Made by a program: the position numbers and the translations under genes | Source: Bugula neritina | Lineage: Eukaryota > Bryozoa > Gymnolaemata > Cheilostomatida > Bugulidae | DNA: 64,000 bases | Reading direction: 5' to 3' | Assembly (NCBI GenBank): GCA_964035545.1 | Contig: OZ037766.1 | Span: 13,133,222-13,197,221 of the forward strand | Part shown: positions 49,756 through 58,865 of the stretch, in pieces | How positions within the stretch are numbered: the first letter of the stretch is position 1 | Layout of the letters: each line of letters begins with the position of its first letter | The notes under the pieces: model-generated | Database searches by the model: none | Seen by the model: the letters and a program-made list of their open reading frames with translations, nothing else | Told to the model about the DNA's origin: nothing

Positions 49756-51024
49756 CATGGTATATTAGGTGCATTTATTTCGGAGCTCACTTAATAAGCA
49801 ACATACTCTTTGTATTCACCTTCGGATATATGCACACAAGGAATTGGCAGTGGTGGCAGCAGATGCATAGTTATAAAGATTTTAATTCTCTGTATAAACA
49901 GAGAATCTGTTAGTAATAGTCAAGAAGTTGTGCTAAATTTTTACAATTTTTAATTTATTATTTGCATATATTTTTTCTGTAAATAGCCACAAATTAACAA
50001 AGTGGAAGAATATAGTTTGTTTCTATTATGTTATTTCTTTTTTGTTTCTGCATCCCCATTATAAAGATGTAGTATTGAATGCTGCTAACTCATTAGTTGT
50101 TTCTCAGTCACTATATTTTAAGCTTCGCATTATGCAAATGGAGTTTTCATGTATAAGGGTGTAGTTAGAGCAGGTTTGGCAAAAATAACTCAATCAAAAC
50201 CAACTTTGAATTTGGAGTGACAGTAATAGTTTTGGAATGTAACTGTTCAGATTGTTATAATATACAATGGTGTTTGAATGAACCATAGGTGAGATGGAGA
50301 GCTGCAATAGCTCATCAAAACTTATGATGCGCCTGATTTGCTATCTAAAACACACATGACTTACTCAGACAAGTAAATTGCAAGACTTTACTGCCTCTAA
50401 CTTTAGCCATAACCAAACTGGCTAAACTTTAGCTCATAATATTTTAGCACATACCTATTAAAAATACTTTAAATGCAATAACTTAGCGAACAAATTGGAG
50501 GCAACCAATCAACAGAACATCTTGAAAACCTGTTGCTGTGTTTAAATTATTTATTGAGTCACTAAAATTTTCTATTACATATTCTAGTGGAACATTTAAA
50601 GTTCAAACTTACTAAAACAACTTACAATACTGTTCTAAATGGTGGGAACTAATTATGATTATAGTAATTAGTTTTAGACATATATTTGATAATGTGTTAA
50701 TTCTAATATTGTAAGCACTAAGCAGCTTCTTATACTATAATTAGAAGCAATATTATCTGATATTCATAGGTACACCTGTACTTGTATAGAATAATCTAGT
50801 TAATGGTAGAGAGATAACTCCTTAAGGTGAATAATAAAAACATATTCTCTAGCTATATGCAGCCATTGTGCCAGGTTAAAAAAGTTTACAGGGCTCCATA
50901 TATATGTATAAGTTATGTACATGAAGCCCGTAAAACTTCTGAATCTTGCACAATGGCTGCAGCCATTATAAACTAAGTATAGTAATTATAATATAGAAGC
51001 AGTATAATGCGCAGAAGATTAGAG
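49756..51024. other. 3' flank of GOLT1
   Basis: AT-rich, no gene seen. Contains the foldback element listed at 50860-50959. Confidence 0.5.
50860..50959. mobile_element. 100-bp foldback element (MITE-like)
   Basis: Perfect 12-bp ends CAGCCATTGTGC / GCACAATGGCTG, with imperfect pairing continuing inward (AGTTTACAGGGCT / AGCCCGTAAAACT) around a short TATATATG-containing centre. Could be a tiny MITE or a hairpin; no second copy is visible in the window. Confidence 0.6.
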
Positions 51025-51895
51025 TCAATGTCTTAATATATACCGTCCTCGTCTAGATTTAAAACATGAATTTACTATTTTCCACCATTTCCAGGGCAGT
51101 CCTTCCATTCTGTAAATATTGTTCACGTCAATTCTTGATTTGTGAGTGATGTCAATTGAAAAAGCTGTTGAGGTAACTTTGTAAACATTCTTTTTTTGAA
51201 AAACATTTCCTTTAAAACTCAAACCAATATTGCTGTCATTTATTATTCCATCATATTCATGATCATTATAATCACCATAATATAAGCCTTTTCTAAGTCT
51301 TTCTTGCAGCTTTCCCACTTTGTCATATTCCCTATTGAATAGATATATAAATATTTTTTCAGCTCCATGTTAGCCTAATTATAGCCATTATTAATTTTTT
51401 TTTAAATATTCTATCATTTTATGAACTAGGTTATTAAATTAAAAATATTACTTTGATGCTATTTCTGATATTTCAAAATTTCATCATATAACACACAATT
51501 TCATTTCATGTACCTCGCATGGGTCTTGACTAAATAGTTTGAATTAAAGTTACCTATTCAAAAACTACAAACATTTTACAAATTTTGAATGGAAAGTTTG
51601 CCATTTTATGTAATTAACTTTAAATTGCTATAAAATATGACTTTAGCTGGCTGCAATAATAATAATAAATATTCAGAATAAAATTATATGTTTCTAATAA
51701 TACAACAATAGGTTGATAAAAATAATATGATCTGTAATATCATAAACTCACTGTGTAGTTGACGATAGAGTACAATTCTTTGATTTACCATCATTCGAGA
51801 GAAACAGACAGGATGCGTACCTTCTAAAACACATGGTGTGCCTCATGTTGCTGCAGGACATACTGACGGTAATGCAGATCGCAAAATGTCCTCTG
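51025..51895 (-). CDS. Unrecognised gene, two internal/terminal exons, possibly PAN/apple-like
   Basis: Exon 51752-51895 has a good acceptor (CTTTCTTTGAAACTAG) and a consensus donor (ACA-GTGAGT). It enters in phase 2 and leaves two bases that join in frame with the next exon starting at 51331 (acceptor TTCAATAG). The second exon either ends at 51044 (donor GTATAT) or runs to the TGA at 51025. The first exon is cysteine-rich with C..C spacing and KNCTLSS, resembling a PAN/apple extracellular domain; the second reads DKVGKLQERLRKGLYYGDYN without recognised homology. Upstream exons are not found between 51896 and the viral element, so they may lie beyond it. Function unknown. Confidence 0.5.
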
Positions 51896-52173
51896 CTAGT
51901 TTCAAAGAAAGCAACAGATTAAATAAGCTTTTAACAAAAGCTGTACATGCAGATTTTATCATTTTGTGCTGCTACTGGATTAAAGCTATATTAGTATATT
52001 TACAACAGCTTGCTAAAAATAAGGATTATAGCAGAGCAAAAAATTATACTAACAAAGTATTTCCAATCTTAATAGCACCAGTATATAAAAAAGTTTTTAG
52101 AATAATATATTACTGTTATTATTATAAAACTATACGTTCTTACAATCCTACAGTGTACATCCTGTAACATCAG
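51896..52173. other. Host sequence up to the element's left end
   Basis: AT-rich, no gene. A plus-strand open frame here is antisense to the exon at 51752-51895. Confidence 0.45.
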
Positions 52174-52279
52174 GAGTAGTAGAGGGTGGATGGTCCTGGC
52201 TCACTCTTCTTCCACCGTCGAGTCTTCGACTCGACAGTGTCAGAAGAGCGATCCAGGACGCATCCACCCTCTACTACTC
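52174..52279. repeat. 106-bp near-perfect hairpin at the element's left end
   Basis: Arms of about 50 bp pair almost fully: GAGTAGTAGAGGGTGGATG at the left, CATCCACCCTCTACTACTC at the right, with inner CTCTTCT/AGAAGAG and a perfect GTCGAGTC-TTC-GACTCGAC core. Likely part of the terminal region; whether it is a terminal hairpin, origin or integration signal is unknown. Confidence 0.9.
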
Positions 52280-52470
52280 TATTAGTAATATTATAAAAAA
52301 GTAGTATAATATTATAAAAAGTAGTGTAATATTATAAAAAGTAGTGTAATATTATTTAGAAAAATATTTTTTTATTTTTAAAAAAAATTTTTCTAGGGTG
52401 GATGGTCCTAGCTCACTTCTTTTTTCAAAGAGTGTTATAAGAGTAATTTACTCTATTAGTAATATTATAA
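52280..52470. repeat. Terminal-region direct repeats
   Basis: TAATATTATAAAAAGTAGTG-like units repeat about four times (52283-52356). At 52395-52425 a second copy of the hairpin's left arm appears (AGGGTGGATGGTCCTAGCTC). CTCTATTAGTAATATTATAA occurs after both copies (52276 and 52451), so the end has been partly duplicated. Confidence 0.8.
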
Positions 52471-52507
52471 GAATTATTGTGAAAATATTTATTCTTATTT
52501 TAGTAGA

Positions 52508-53029
52508 TTATTCGTTAATACTATTATAATAAAGTTTTAAATATACGTAATTAAAAGGTAGTGCATCAGTAGCGAATTCACTCGGTGTATTAACAAGAAT
52601 TACGTCATTAGGTTTATAACTCGGATAATTACTCGAAAGAGCTATTGTAAACGAAAAATTATTATTAGCGTTAACGGTTTTATTAATATTTATTTTACTA
52701 TACGGAACATTATGTTCGGCACCGCTAATAGTATAAAATAAATTTTCTTTAGATTCATCAAATGGGTTTACGCTATTACGAATATGTAAACCTAATTTTT
52801 TATCGGTCCAATATAATTCTTTCGTTTTATTATTAGGTGAACTTTCGTTATAAAATTGTATTAACGCGTGCGTTATTTCTATAGATTTATTGACTAAATA
52901 ATCATTAATTAAATCTACCGTAAAGCTATTAATATCTTCGTAATAATAAAATTCGTGTTTAGGTATAATACTCGTAATATACGCTTTATTAGTCGTTATA
53001 TCGACTTTACTAAATTTATAAATATTCAT
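52508..53029 (-). CDS. Element protein of unknown function, paralogue A (173 aa)
   Basis: First gene from the left end. No recognised domain; rich in Asn, Tyr and Ser with alternating hydrophobic residues that suggest a beta-rich fold. About half of the residues match the next gene, with shared blocks ELYWTDK, GLHIRNS, GAEHNVP, NYPSYKP and LKLYYN. The ATG follows TATAATTATAA, and the upstream gene's TGA overlaps this ATG (ATGA). Could be a virion surface or vertex protein, but that is speculation. Confidence 0.8.
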   Translation of the reverse strand: MNIYKFSKVDITTNKAYITSIIPKHEFYYYEDINSFTVDLINDYLVNKSIEITHALIQFYNESSPNNKTKELYWTDKKLGLHIRNSVNPFDESKENLFYTISGAEHNVPYSKININKTVNANNNFSFTIALSSNYPSYKPNDVILVNTPSEFATDALPFNYVYLKLYYNSINE

Positions 53030-53544
53030 TTATAATTATAATAAAGTTTTACTAATACGTAATGAAAAGGTAATGCCGCGGCGGTTATTTCGCTAGCTGG
53101 AGTATCGGTTAAAATTACGTCGCTAGGTTTATGACTAGGATAAGTTTTTGATAACACCATTGTTAATTTAAAATTTTTATTAGCTTCAATAATTTTATTA
53201 GCGTTTATTTCGCTAAACGGAAGATTATGTTCGCCACCGCTTATATCATAAAAAGTATTTTCATTGGCTCCACTGAATATTTCAGCGCTATTTCTAACGT
53301 GTAAGCCTATTCGTTTATCAGTCCAATAAAGTTCTTTAGTATTATGAGCTTGTTCACCGTAAAATTGTACTAATATATTCGTTATTTCAATCGGTTCATC
53401 GATTAAAAAATCTTTAACTAACGTAGCAATAAATCCTTCGGGATGATACGTAAATTCTGATGGAATTATGATCTTTGTAATATATGGTTTTTCATTTATT
53501 ATAGTGGCTTTAGCCGAATTTCCAAAAATATATACCGAACTCAT
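53026..53544 (-). CDS. Element protein of unknown function, paralogue B (172 aa)
   Basis: Tandem duplicate of the preceding gene: TKELYWTDKRIGLHVRNS, SGGEHNLPFSEIN, YPSHKPSDVIL and LPFHYVLVKLYYN correspond block for block. Its ATG is immediately preceded by the TAA stop of the protease gene, and the junction reads ATATAAATG. No known domain seen. Both copies are intact, so both are probably used. Confidence 0.8.
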   Translation of the reverse strand: MSSVYIFGNSAKATIINEKPYITKIIIPSEFTYHPEGFIATLVKDFLIDEPIEITNILVQFYGEQAHNTKELYWTDKRIGLHVRNSAEIFSGANENTFYDISGGEHNLPFSEINANKIIEANKNFKLTMVLSKTYPSHKPSDVILTDTPASEITAAALPFHYVLVKLYYNYK

Positions 53545-53946
53545 TTATATTAGTAAATTATTTATAATTAATTGAGGCGTTTCGCGTTTAGACATTTCTT
53601 TAAGCCAATATAAACACAAGTGTCCGCATATAACTGTACCGAATTCTTGTACTCGTTCCGTATTATAAAATACTGGCCCTTTTAAATATTTCATTATTTC
53701 TAAAGGAGGATGTAATCCAAAACTATCGAAATAATATTTTTTATTTCCATTTTTGTACCACGCTACCCAATGAGTGCCGTTACCCATTAAATCGTCTAAA
53801 TTTAATATGCCACACTCTTTTTTACGCGATACATTGGGTAAATTATTCCTCGAGAATACTCCTCTAAAACGCGGTATTTTTAATTTTTTAATAGCGAACT
53901 CTAATTCAATATTCGAAAGAGCTTTATTTTCTAACTTTATACTCAT
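53545..53946 (-). CDS. Adenain-like cysteine protease (133 aa)
   Basis: Virion maturation protease of the adenovirus/Polinton type. Catalytic residues are visible in order: His59 in GNGTHWVAW, Asp74 in YYFDSFG, an oxyanion-type Gln100 in ERVQ and Cys107 in VICGHLCLYWL. The N-terminal GVFSRNNLP region also fits the family. It is short and complete. It abuts the polymerase gene: the polymerase stop TAA directly precedes this ATG (TATATATAAATG). Expected to cleave capsid precursors during assembly. Confidence 0.92.
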   Translation of the reverse strand: MSIKLENKALSNIELEFAIKKLKIPRFRGVFSRNNLPNVSRKKECGILNLDDLMGNGTHWVAWYKNGNKKYYFDSFGLHPPLEIMKYLKGPVFYNTERVQEFGTVICGHLCLYWLKEMSKRETPQLIINNLLI

Positions 53947-56900
53947 TTATATATAGCCGTATGGAACCGTAGTTATTCCGTCTTCGAGTATTACCCTTTT
54001 ATCATCCTCGGCCGACAGAGCTACTTTATTTATAGTCTCAGCGTACATCGTATGCTTATGACTTCTTAGTACATTCATTGCCCTATGCTGATCTTTTCTA
54101 GTAATAAGACAATTATAATAATCGTTAAACGTTATACGATTATTACGAGTACTCTTATTAATACCCTTACATTTTTTTTCTTCTATACTATCCATTTTGT
54201 AAGAGTACAATTTAGCCCTTAATCCGACAAATTCAGTAATTTGTTTTCCGCCGGCTTCGTCTTTAAACTTACCTATTACTTTTTTATTTTTACCGGTTGG
54301 TATACCCGATTTATGATTTTCAGGATAATTACTCGTGTCGAATTTATTTTTGACGTCCGGAGTAATATCCTTATAAAAGTCTTCAGTTTTTACGTGATAC
54401 ATTAAGCTGTCCGTATCCGTAAATAGCAACTGAGCCTTATTACCATATTTTGGTTTAATATATTCGTAATGAAACTCGTACATAAGGATTTTGCTAATAT
54501 CTAATATAGCCGCTCCCAAATATACGGGTTTATCAAATTTTAATTTAGTCACGTTCGTATGAACGGCTACTAAATTTTCGGAAAATATAGTGAAGCTTTT
54601 AAAGTTTGGTTGATTAGTAAACTTTTTAGCTTCATTTTCGCTAGTAACCAACTTAACGTTGACTCTATTGCGAATATCTTCCATAGTTTTACCGAACACG
54701 GAATTATTCATTAGCTTAAAGAAATCTTTTTCAAAATCGCTTTTAGCTAATGTTCTTAGTTCGGTATTTAATTTAATATATTTTTTTAATTTATTAGATT
54801 CGTCGAAGGTTATACCTCTATGAATCTTCGTTATTTTTAATCCGCGTATAACGCATTCTTTCAGCATTTCGTAATGTAATATATAATTTTTTTTATTATT
54901 TAAATTTGGCACTAATTTTTCCACTTTATTAATTATTAGCCTTTCAGGGCAGAGTGGATAATCCTTATGAGAGTCGTGTAATTCTTTAGGATATTCCAAA
55001 TCCACTTCCAAAAAGCTAGGCGGAAAGTCTAAAGTTTTTTCCAAACTTTTACACCGCTTTTCGGTCATCCACTTAAAATTACCCGTAGGTAATTTTTGAG
55101 TCATAGACCAACCGTATAAGTTATTAGCGTCTAAATACATGATATAACTACTAGGTTCTTTAGGATTATAATTTTCCATATACTTATTATTAGCTTTAGC
55201 GTATCTATGACTAATCATACTTACACCGCCCCTAATAGCCTTTTCAAAGAAAAGTAGTTGGTCAATATCCGTAATAGGGTCTAGCTCTAATTCAGTAGTT
55301 TTAAGCATGGCATCCCACGACAAGCCTGGAGCCGTATAGTACCAAGCGGGATCTAGCTTATAGTGTTCGAGGCAAACGTTTCTAAAGTTTTCAAAAACGT
55401 CCGCCAGCTGCAACACGTCGCTTTTTAAATATAGATTATGGTATTCTCTAAACGTTTCCATTTTAAATTCCCTCCAAACGTTTTGAGCGTGTTCATAATC
55501 TTCTTCGCTTATATTACTCTCGGTTAAACTCGAGTAAAATTTTTCTTTAGGCGGTAAACATTTTTCATCCAATACGTTTATATTGTTGAAATAATCGTAC
55601 GGAAATACTCCTTTTCTTAATACTAAGTCTAATCGTTTTTCCGTATAATGTTCGCCCAAGTGTTTAAAGTCGTCGCGCTTTAAATTCGCTACTAAGCTCG
55701 CCAAGCTAGAACTCATAAACTTATACGAGTCTAAAAAGCGAATTTCGCGCGTGACTTTAATATTTTTATCGTCTTTAGTAAATTCGTCTACTAATAACTT
55801 TTTACTAAACGATATATATTTTTCCTCGGTGTTGGGTATACAAGAAATTTCACCGCCCAAGTTTTTAATAAACAAGTGGGCGTCGTAACCCGACAAATTG
55901 TGTATAAACACCGGATAAAATTTCGGAAGCTTATAATTTAAATTACAATTTTTATGAGCGGCTCCTCTATAGTTTCCGGTTAAGTGACAATGATCTCTCA
56001 CTTTATCACCACTTAATTTTTCTTCGCATATATAACAAATTTCGGCTAATTCGAAAGACTTTTGTTCGCTAGCCGTAATTGTCATGCGTTTAGGAAACTT
56101 GTGCTCGTTATACAAGTTTTTAATGTCGAATTCTAACAGCCTTATAAACTGTTCGCCGACATTTTCATCCTTGGTTTCTTTAGTGTAACTTCTATAATTA
56201 CACTCGCCGGTAATGCTTACGATATAATATCCAAAGCCCGACGGTTCGTGCTGTTGATATTGATTAGTATAGCTTTCTTGAGAATTAGGCTGACAACCTT
56301 GTATAGGCTTTGTAAAACATTCAAAGTCCGCGTATACCACAAACGGCACTCGCATGCTACGACAATGATGACTAGATTGAAATTTTATTTTATCTTCTAA
56401 TTTTGGAAATGTCGTAGTCACGCTATCGTTTTTTAAGCACCAATCTTGATGCTTTTTTAAAGATTCGTTAGATCGAAACGAATTCATACAATTTACGCAA
56501 ATATGTTTAGCGCTAACGCGTTTATTTATTTGCGAACCGAGTAATTTATTTAAATTTTTAATATACGTATAATGATTTTTTTCGCCATCGGTTATATAAA
56601 GTAAATTTATAATTTTATTCTGACCGCTAGTTTTTCTCCATAAATTTATCGTTTTACTGTCCCACATAAATACATTAATTCCTATTGAGGGATTAACTTT
56701 TTCGAAAGCGTTGATGGATTCTTTAGTAGCCGGAAATTCTACTCCTTCCCACGATAATTTATTAACGTGCTCTTTATAATTACTAATTCTTTCAACATTT
56801 TTATTAACCGGATAAACTCCCATTAAAATGGCCCACATAAAGCATTTATCGTCTTTATTTTTTGGATTTATTACGGCTTTTTTTAATTTAATTTCTTTCG

Positions 56901-57603
56901 GAAGATCAATCCACGATGATCCGTTAAGAGGTTGATATTTATTAATATTAATTTCCATTTTTTTAATGGAATTAAACGTCCAACTACTTCCTTTAGCGTT
57001 TAATGAAGCAAAATTTTCTTTTATACGTTCAATTATTTCATCGTATATTTCATTAACATTCGTAGAAGATAATATAATTTCAACGTTTGATGTAAATGGC
57101 ATAGTTTCTATAATAATTTCTCCGGTACTTATATTATGCTTTTTTACTTCGCAATATAAAAATATTTTAGCTTTTATAGTAGGTTTTAATAACTCTAGTA
57201 CGTTTTGTTTTACTAATTTACAAAACGAATCTATATCGTATCCGGGTAAACCTTTAATTTCATAAGTTTGAAACCAACCATTAGCGGCTTGTTCTTTAAG
57301 TTTAGGCTGATTATATAAAGCCATAATTTTATCCTTAATTGGATTTATAATTTTTGCAATTGGCGCTACAATACCCTTAACCCATTTTTTTATATTACGC
57401 GTAGTTTGCGTAAATATTTCACGCATAATTTTTTTCGCGGGTATAGGTATTAACGGGGCTTGTCCTATATTCGGAACGGGTTCGTCCATAGGTGATAATA
57501 GCCGTATAAGTTCGGCTTTTTTTAATCGAGAATATCGTTTCAATCCTCTTTCTTTAGCTAAAGCTTTTAAAGCTTTCACGGTAATTTTTGTATTGAACTC
57601 CAT
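53947..57603 (-). CDS. polB: Protein-primed-type DNA polymerase B (1218 aa)
   Basis: Replicates the element. An N-terminal SAP-like helix pair (residues 8-36) precedes a conserved module with DDKCFMW (C254) and NHYTYI (H344) that may be an OTU/papain-like fold. A zinc finger follows (C369, C372, H385, C389). Exonuclease motifs: DFE at 426-428, HN...GYD at 568-574, Y725..D729. Between them lies an endonuclease VII-like zinc module (C523, C526, DHCH 537-540, H550, C553). Polymerase motifs: DANNLYG from 825, K/NNSVFGKT near 966-973 and DTDS at 1063-1066. All catalytic acids are intact. The ATG is preceded by TTTATATATAA. Confidence 0.96.
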   Translation of the reverse strand: MEFNTKITVKALKALAKERGLKRYSRLKKAELIRLLSPMDEPVPNIGQAPLIPIPAKKIMREIFTQTTRNIKKWVKGIVAPIAKIINPIKDKIMALYNQPKLKEQAANGWFQTYEIKGLPGYDIDSFCKLVKQNVLELLKPTIKAKIFLYCEVKKHNISTGEIIIETMPFTSNVEIILSSTNVNEIYDEIIERIKENFASLNAKGSSWTFNSIKKMEININKYQPLNGSSWIDLPKEIKLKKAVINPKNKDDKCFMWAILMGVYPVNKNVERISNYKEHVNKLSWEGVEFPATKESINAFEKVNPSIGINVFMWDSKTINLWRKTSGQNKIINLLYITDGEKNHYTYIKNLNKLLGSQINKRVSAKHICVNCMNSFRSNESLKKHQDWCLKNDSVTTTFPKLEDKIKFQSSHHCRSMRVPFVVYADFECFTKPIQGCQPNSQESYTNQYQQHEPSGFGYYIVSITGECNYRSYTKETKDENVGEQFIRLLEFDIKNLYNEHKFPKRMTITASEQKSFELAEICYICEEKLSGDKVRDHCHLTGNYRGAAHKNCNLNYKLPKFYPVFIHNLSGYDAHLFIKNLGGEISCIPNTEEKYISFSKKLLVDEFTKDDKNIKVTREIRFLDSYKFMSSSLASLVANLKRDDFKHLGEHYTEKRLDLVLRKGVFPYDYFNNINVLDEKCLPPKEKFYSSLTESNISEEDYEHAQNVWREFKMETFREYHNLYLKSDVLQLADVFENFRNVCLEHYKLDPAWYYTAPGLSWDAMLKTTELELDPITDIDQLLFFEKAIRGGVSMISHRYAKANNKYMENYNPKEPSSYIMYLDANNLYGWSMTQKLPTGNFKWMTEKRCKSLEKTLDFPPSFLEVDLEYPKELHDSHKDYPLCPERLIINKVEKLVPNLNNKKNYILHYEMLKECVIRGLKITKIHRGITFDESNKLKKYIKLNTELRTLAKSDFEKDFFKLMNNSVFGKTMEDIRNRVNVKLVTSENEAKKFTNQPNFKSFTIFSENLVAVHTNVTKLKFDKPVYLGAAILDISKILMYEFHYEYIKPKYGNKAQLLFTDTDSLMYHVKTEDFYKDITPDVKNKFDTSNYPENHKSGIPTGKNKKVIGKFKDEAGGKQITEFVGLRAKLYSYKMDSIEEKKCKGINKSTRNNRITFNDYYNCLITRKDQHRAMNVLRSHKHTMYAETINKVALSAEDDKRVILEDGITTVPYGYI

Positions 57604-57684
57604 TTATATATAAAATCTTTAAACTATAAAATCATTTTTTTAATATTATTACTTATGTAAAATAAGTAATAATACTGTAAATTG

Positions 57685-57912
57685 TTATACATTTTTATTT
57701 TCTTCTTTTAGTTTATAAGCTTCGCGTTTTAAAATACTTTTTATATAAAAATATCTATTAATGTTAGGAATTTGTTTTCTCGTTCTAAAATTAATTTCTT
57801 TAAGAGATTTATTATAAATTACTGGTATATATAAATATTCGAGTAACGGTGTATATTTTTTTTGTTCGGTTTCAGCTATTAGTTTATCGAGCAATTCAAC
57901 GGTAAGATCCAT
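57685..57912 (-). CDS. Small element protein, unknown (75 aa)
   Basis: Begins MDLTVELLDKLIAE; charged and helical, ends KLKEENKNV. No recognised family. Its start context TATAATATG lacks the ATAAATG form used by all other complete genes. It lies 36 bp from the divergent plus-strand gene, with which it must share a promoter region. Confidence 0.6.
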   Translation of the reverse strand: MDLTVELLDKLIAETEQKKYTPLLEYLYIPVIYNKSLKEINFRTRKQIPNINRYFYIKSILKREAYKLKEENKNV

Positions 57913-57947
57913 ATTATAAAATAATAAAAATCATTTTTTTTATATAA

Positions 57948-58427
57948 ATGGATTTTCGACGAGAAAAATTAGAACTCTTAAACGATGAAATTATTAAATT
58001 AGAAAACGAATACGAGCAAAAACTTAATCGTTTTAATTGGTTATCGAAATCGTTAAAAATAATTTCGGGATTATGCGGTACAACGAATTTAATATGCGGC
58101 GTCATTATTACGGCGTTATTAAACGCTAACGTTACTAAACAAACGTTATTACCATTATCTATAATAGTAAGTATAATGAGCGTAATTACTACTTCTATTT
58201 CTTCTCAAGATACTAAATTAATTAAATCTACGTTAATGTATTTAGATATATATACCTTTATAAAAGATTCAAAATTAGAAATTAATTCTATGCTATCAAA
58301 ATTTTTAAACGACTCTCATATAGATGAACGAGAGTACGACGCTATAACCGAAAAATATAAAAATATTAATAACGTAATAGCGGATAAAAAAAGCGACATA
58401 ATAGTCGCTCGTAACAACGTTTGTTAA
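57948..58427 (+). CDS. Two-helix membrane protein, only plus-strand gene of the element (159 aa)
   Basis: An N-terminal coiled-coil-like segment (REKLELLNDEIIKLENEYEQ) is followed by two hydrophobic helices (about 38-60 and 66-86) and a second charged, probably coiled-coil part. No enzyme motif and no recognised family. The start context TATATAAATG is the same as for the minus-strand genes, supporting it as a real gene. It could act in virion membrane interaction or in host interference; this cannot be decided from sequence. Confidence 0.75.
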   Translation: MDFRREKLELLNDEIIKLENEYEQKLNRFNWLSKSLKIISGLCGTTNLICGVIITALLNANVTKQTLLPLSIIVSIMSVITTSISSQDTKLIKSTLMYLDIYTFIKDSKLEINSMLSKFLNDSHIDEREYDAITEKYKNINNVIADKKSDIIVARNNVC

Positions 58428-58452
58428 TTACTTGCAAAATGCAATTAATTAA
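58424..58452. terminator. Palindrome between convergent element genes
   Basis: TTAATTACTTGCA-AAA-TGCAATTAATTAA overlaps the stop of the plus-strand gene and faces the end of the minus-strand pseudogene. A transcription-end or 3'-processing role is inferred from position only. Confidence 0.4.
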
Positions 58453-58500
58453 AAAAGGAAGTTCAATATAAAAATATCCGTATATTTATATACGTTTTCT

Positions 58501-58862
58501 TTAACTATCATTTCTTCTTTTTTCTATTTCGTCTTCGGCGTATTTTAGTTTAGTAAAGAATGACGGTATTCTAGCCGTCATTAAACCTACGTTAAGTTCT
58601 TGAATTATTTCTTTAGTTTTGTAAATAGTTTTTATTTTTAATTTTCCATCATTTTCTTTATAAATAATTTCTTTTTTATTATTATAAGTAATTTCTTCGA
58701 GTAATCCGCATTCGTTAGACGTCGTCTAATATATTAAATTTTTTATATATAATTCTTTCTTTAATATCACCGCCTTCGTATACTCGTTTTTCACAATCAT
58801 TATTTTTATATATCGTTTCGGTAATCGGGGTGCTTATAAGTAATTATTGTTGATGTTTTCTT
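58501..58862 (-). pseudogene. Broken small element gene
   Basis: Minus-strand coding-like sequence in pieces. A 3' piece ends at TAA 58501-58503 and reads openly back to about 58722 (contains KTKEIIQELNVGLMTARIPS). Upstream the open frame changes by one base near 58714-58722, where the first frame meets TAA, and a second frame change appears near the CACCCC run at about 58826-58832. No ATG or ATAAATG motif remains at its expected start, directly after the 189-aa gene. The product family is not recognised. Two single-base problems may be decay or assembly error. Confidence 0.6.
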
Positions 58863-58865
58863 TAA

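Noticed and set aside
51838-52167. 109-codon plus-strand frame next to the element
   Set aside because: Antisense to the better-supported minus-strand exon 51752-51895; the rest is AT-rich and has no recognised motif.
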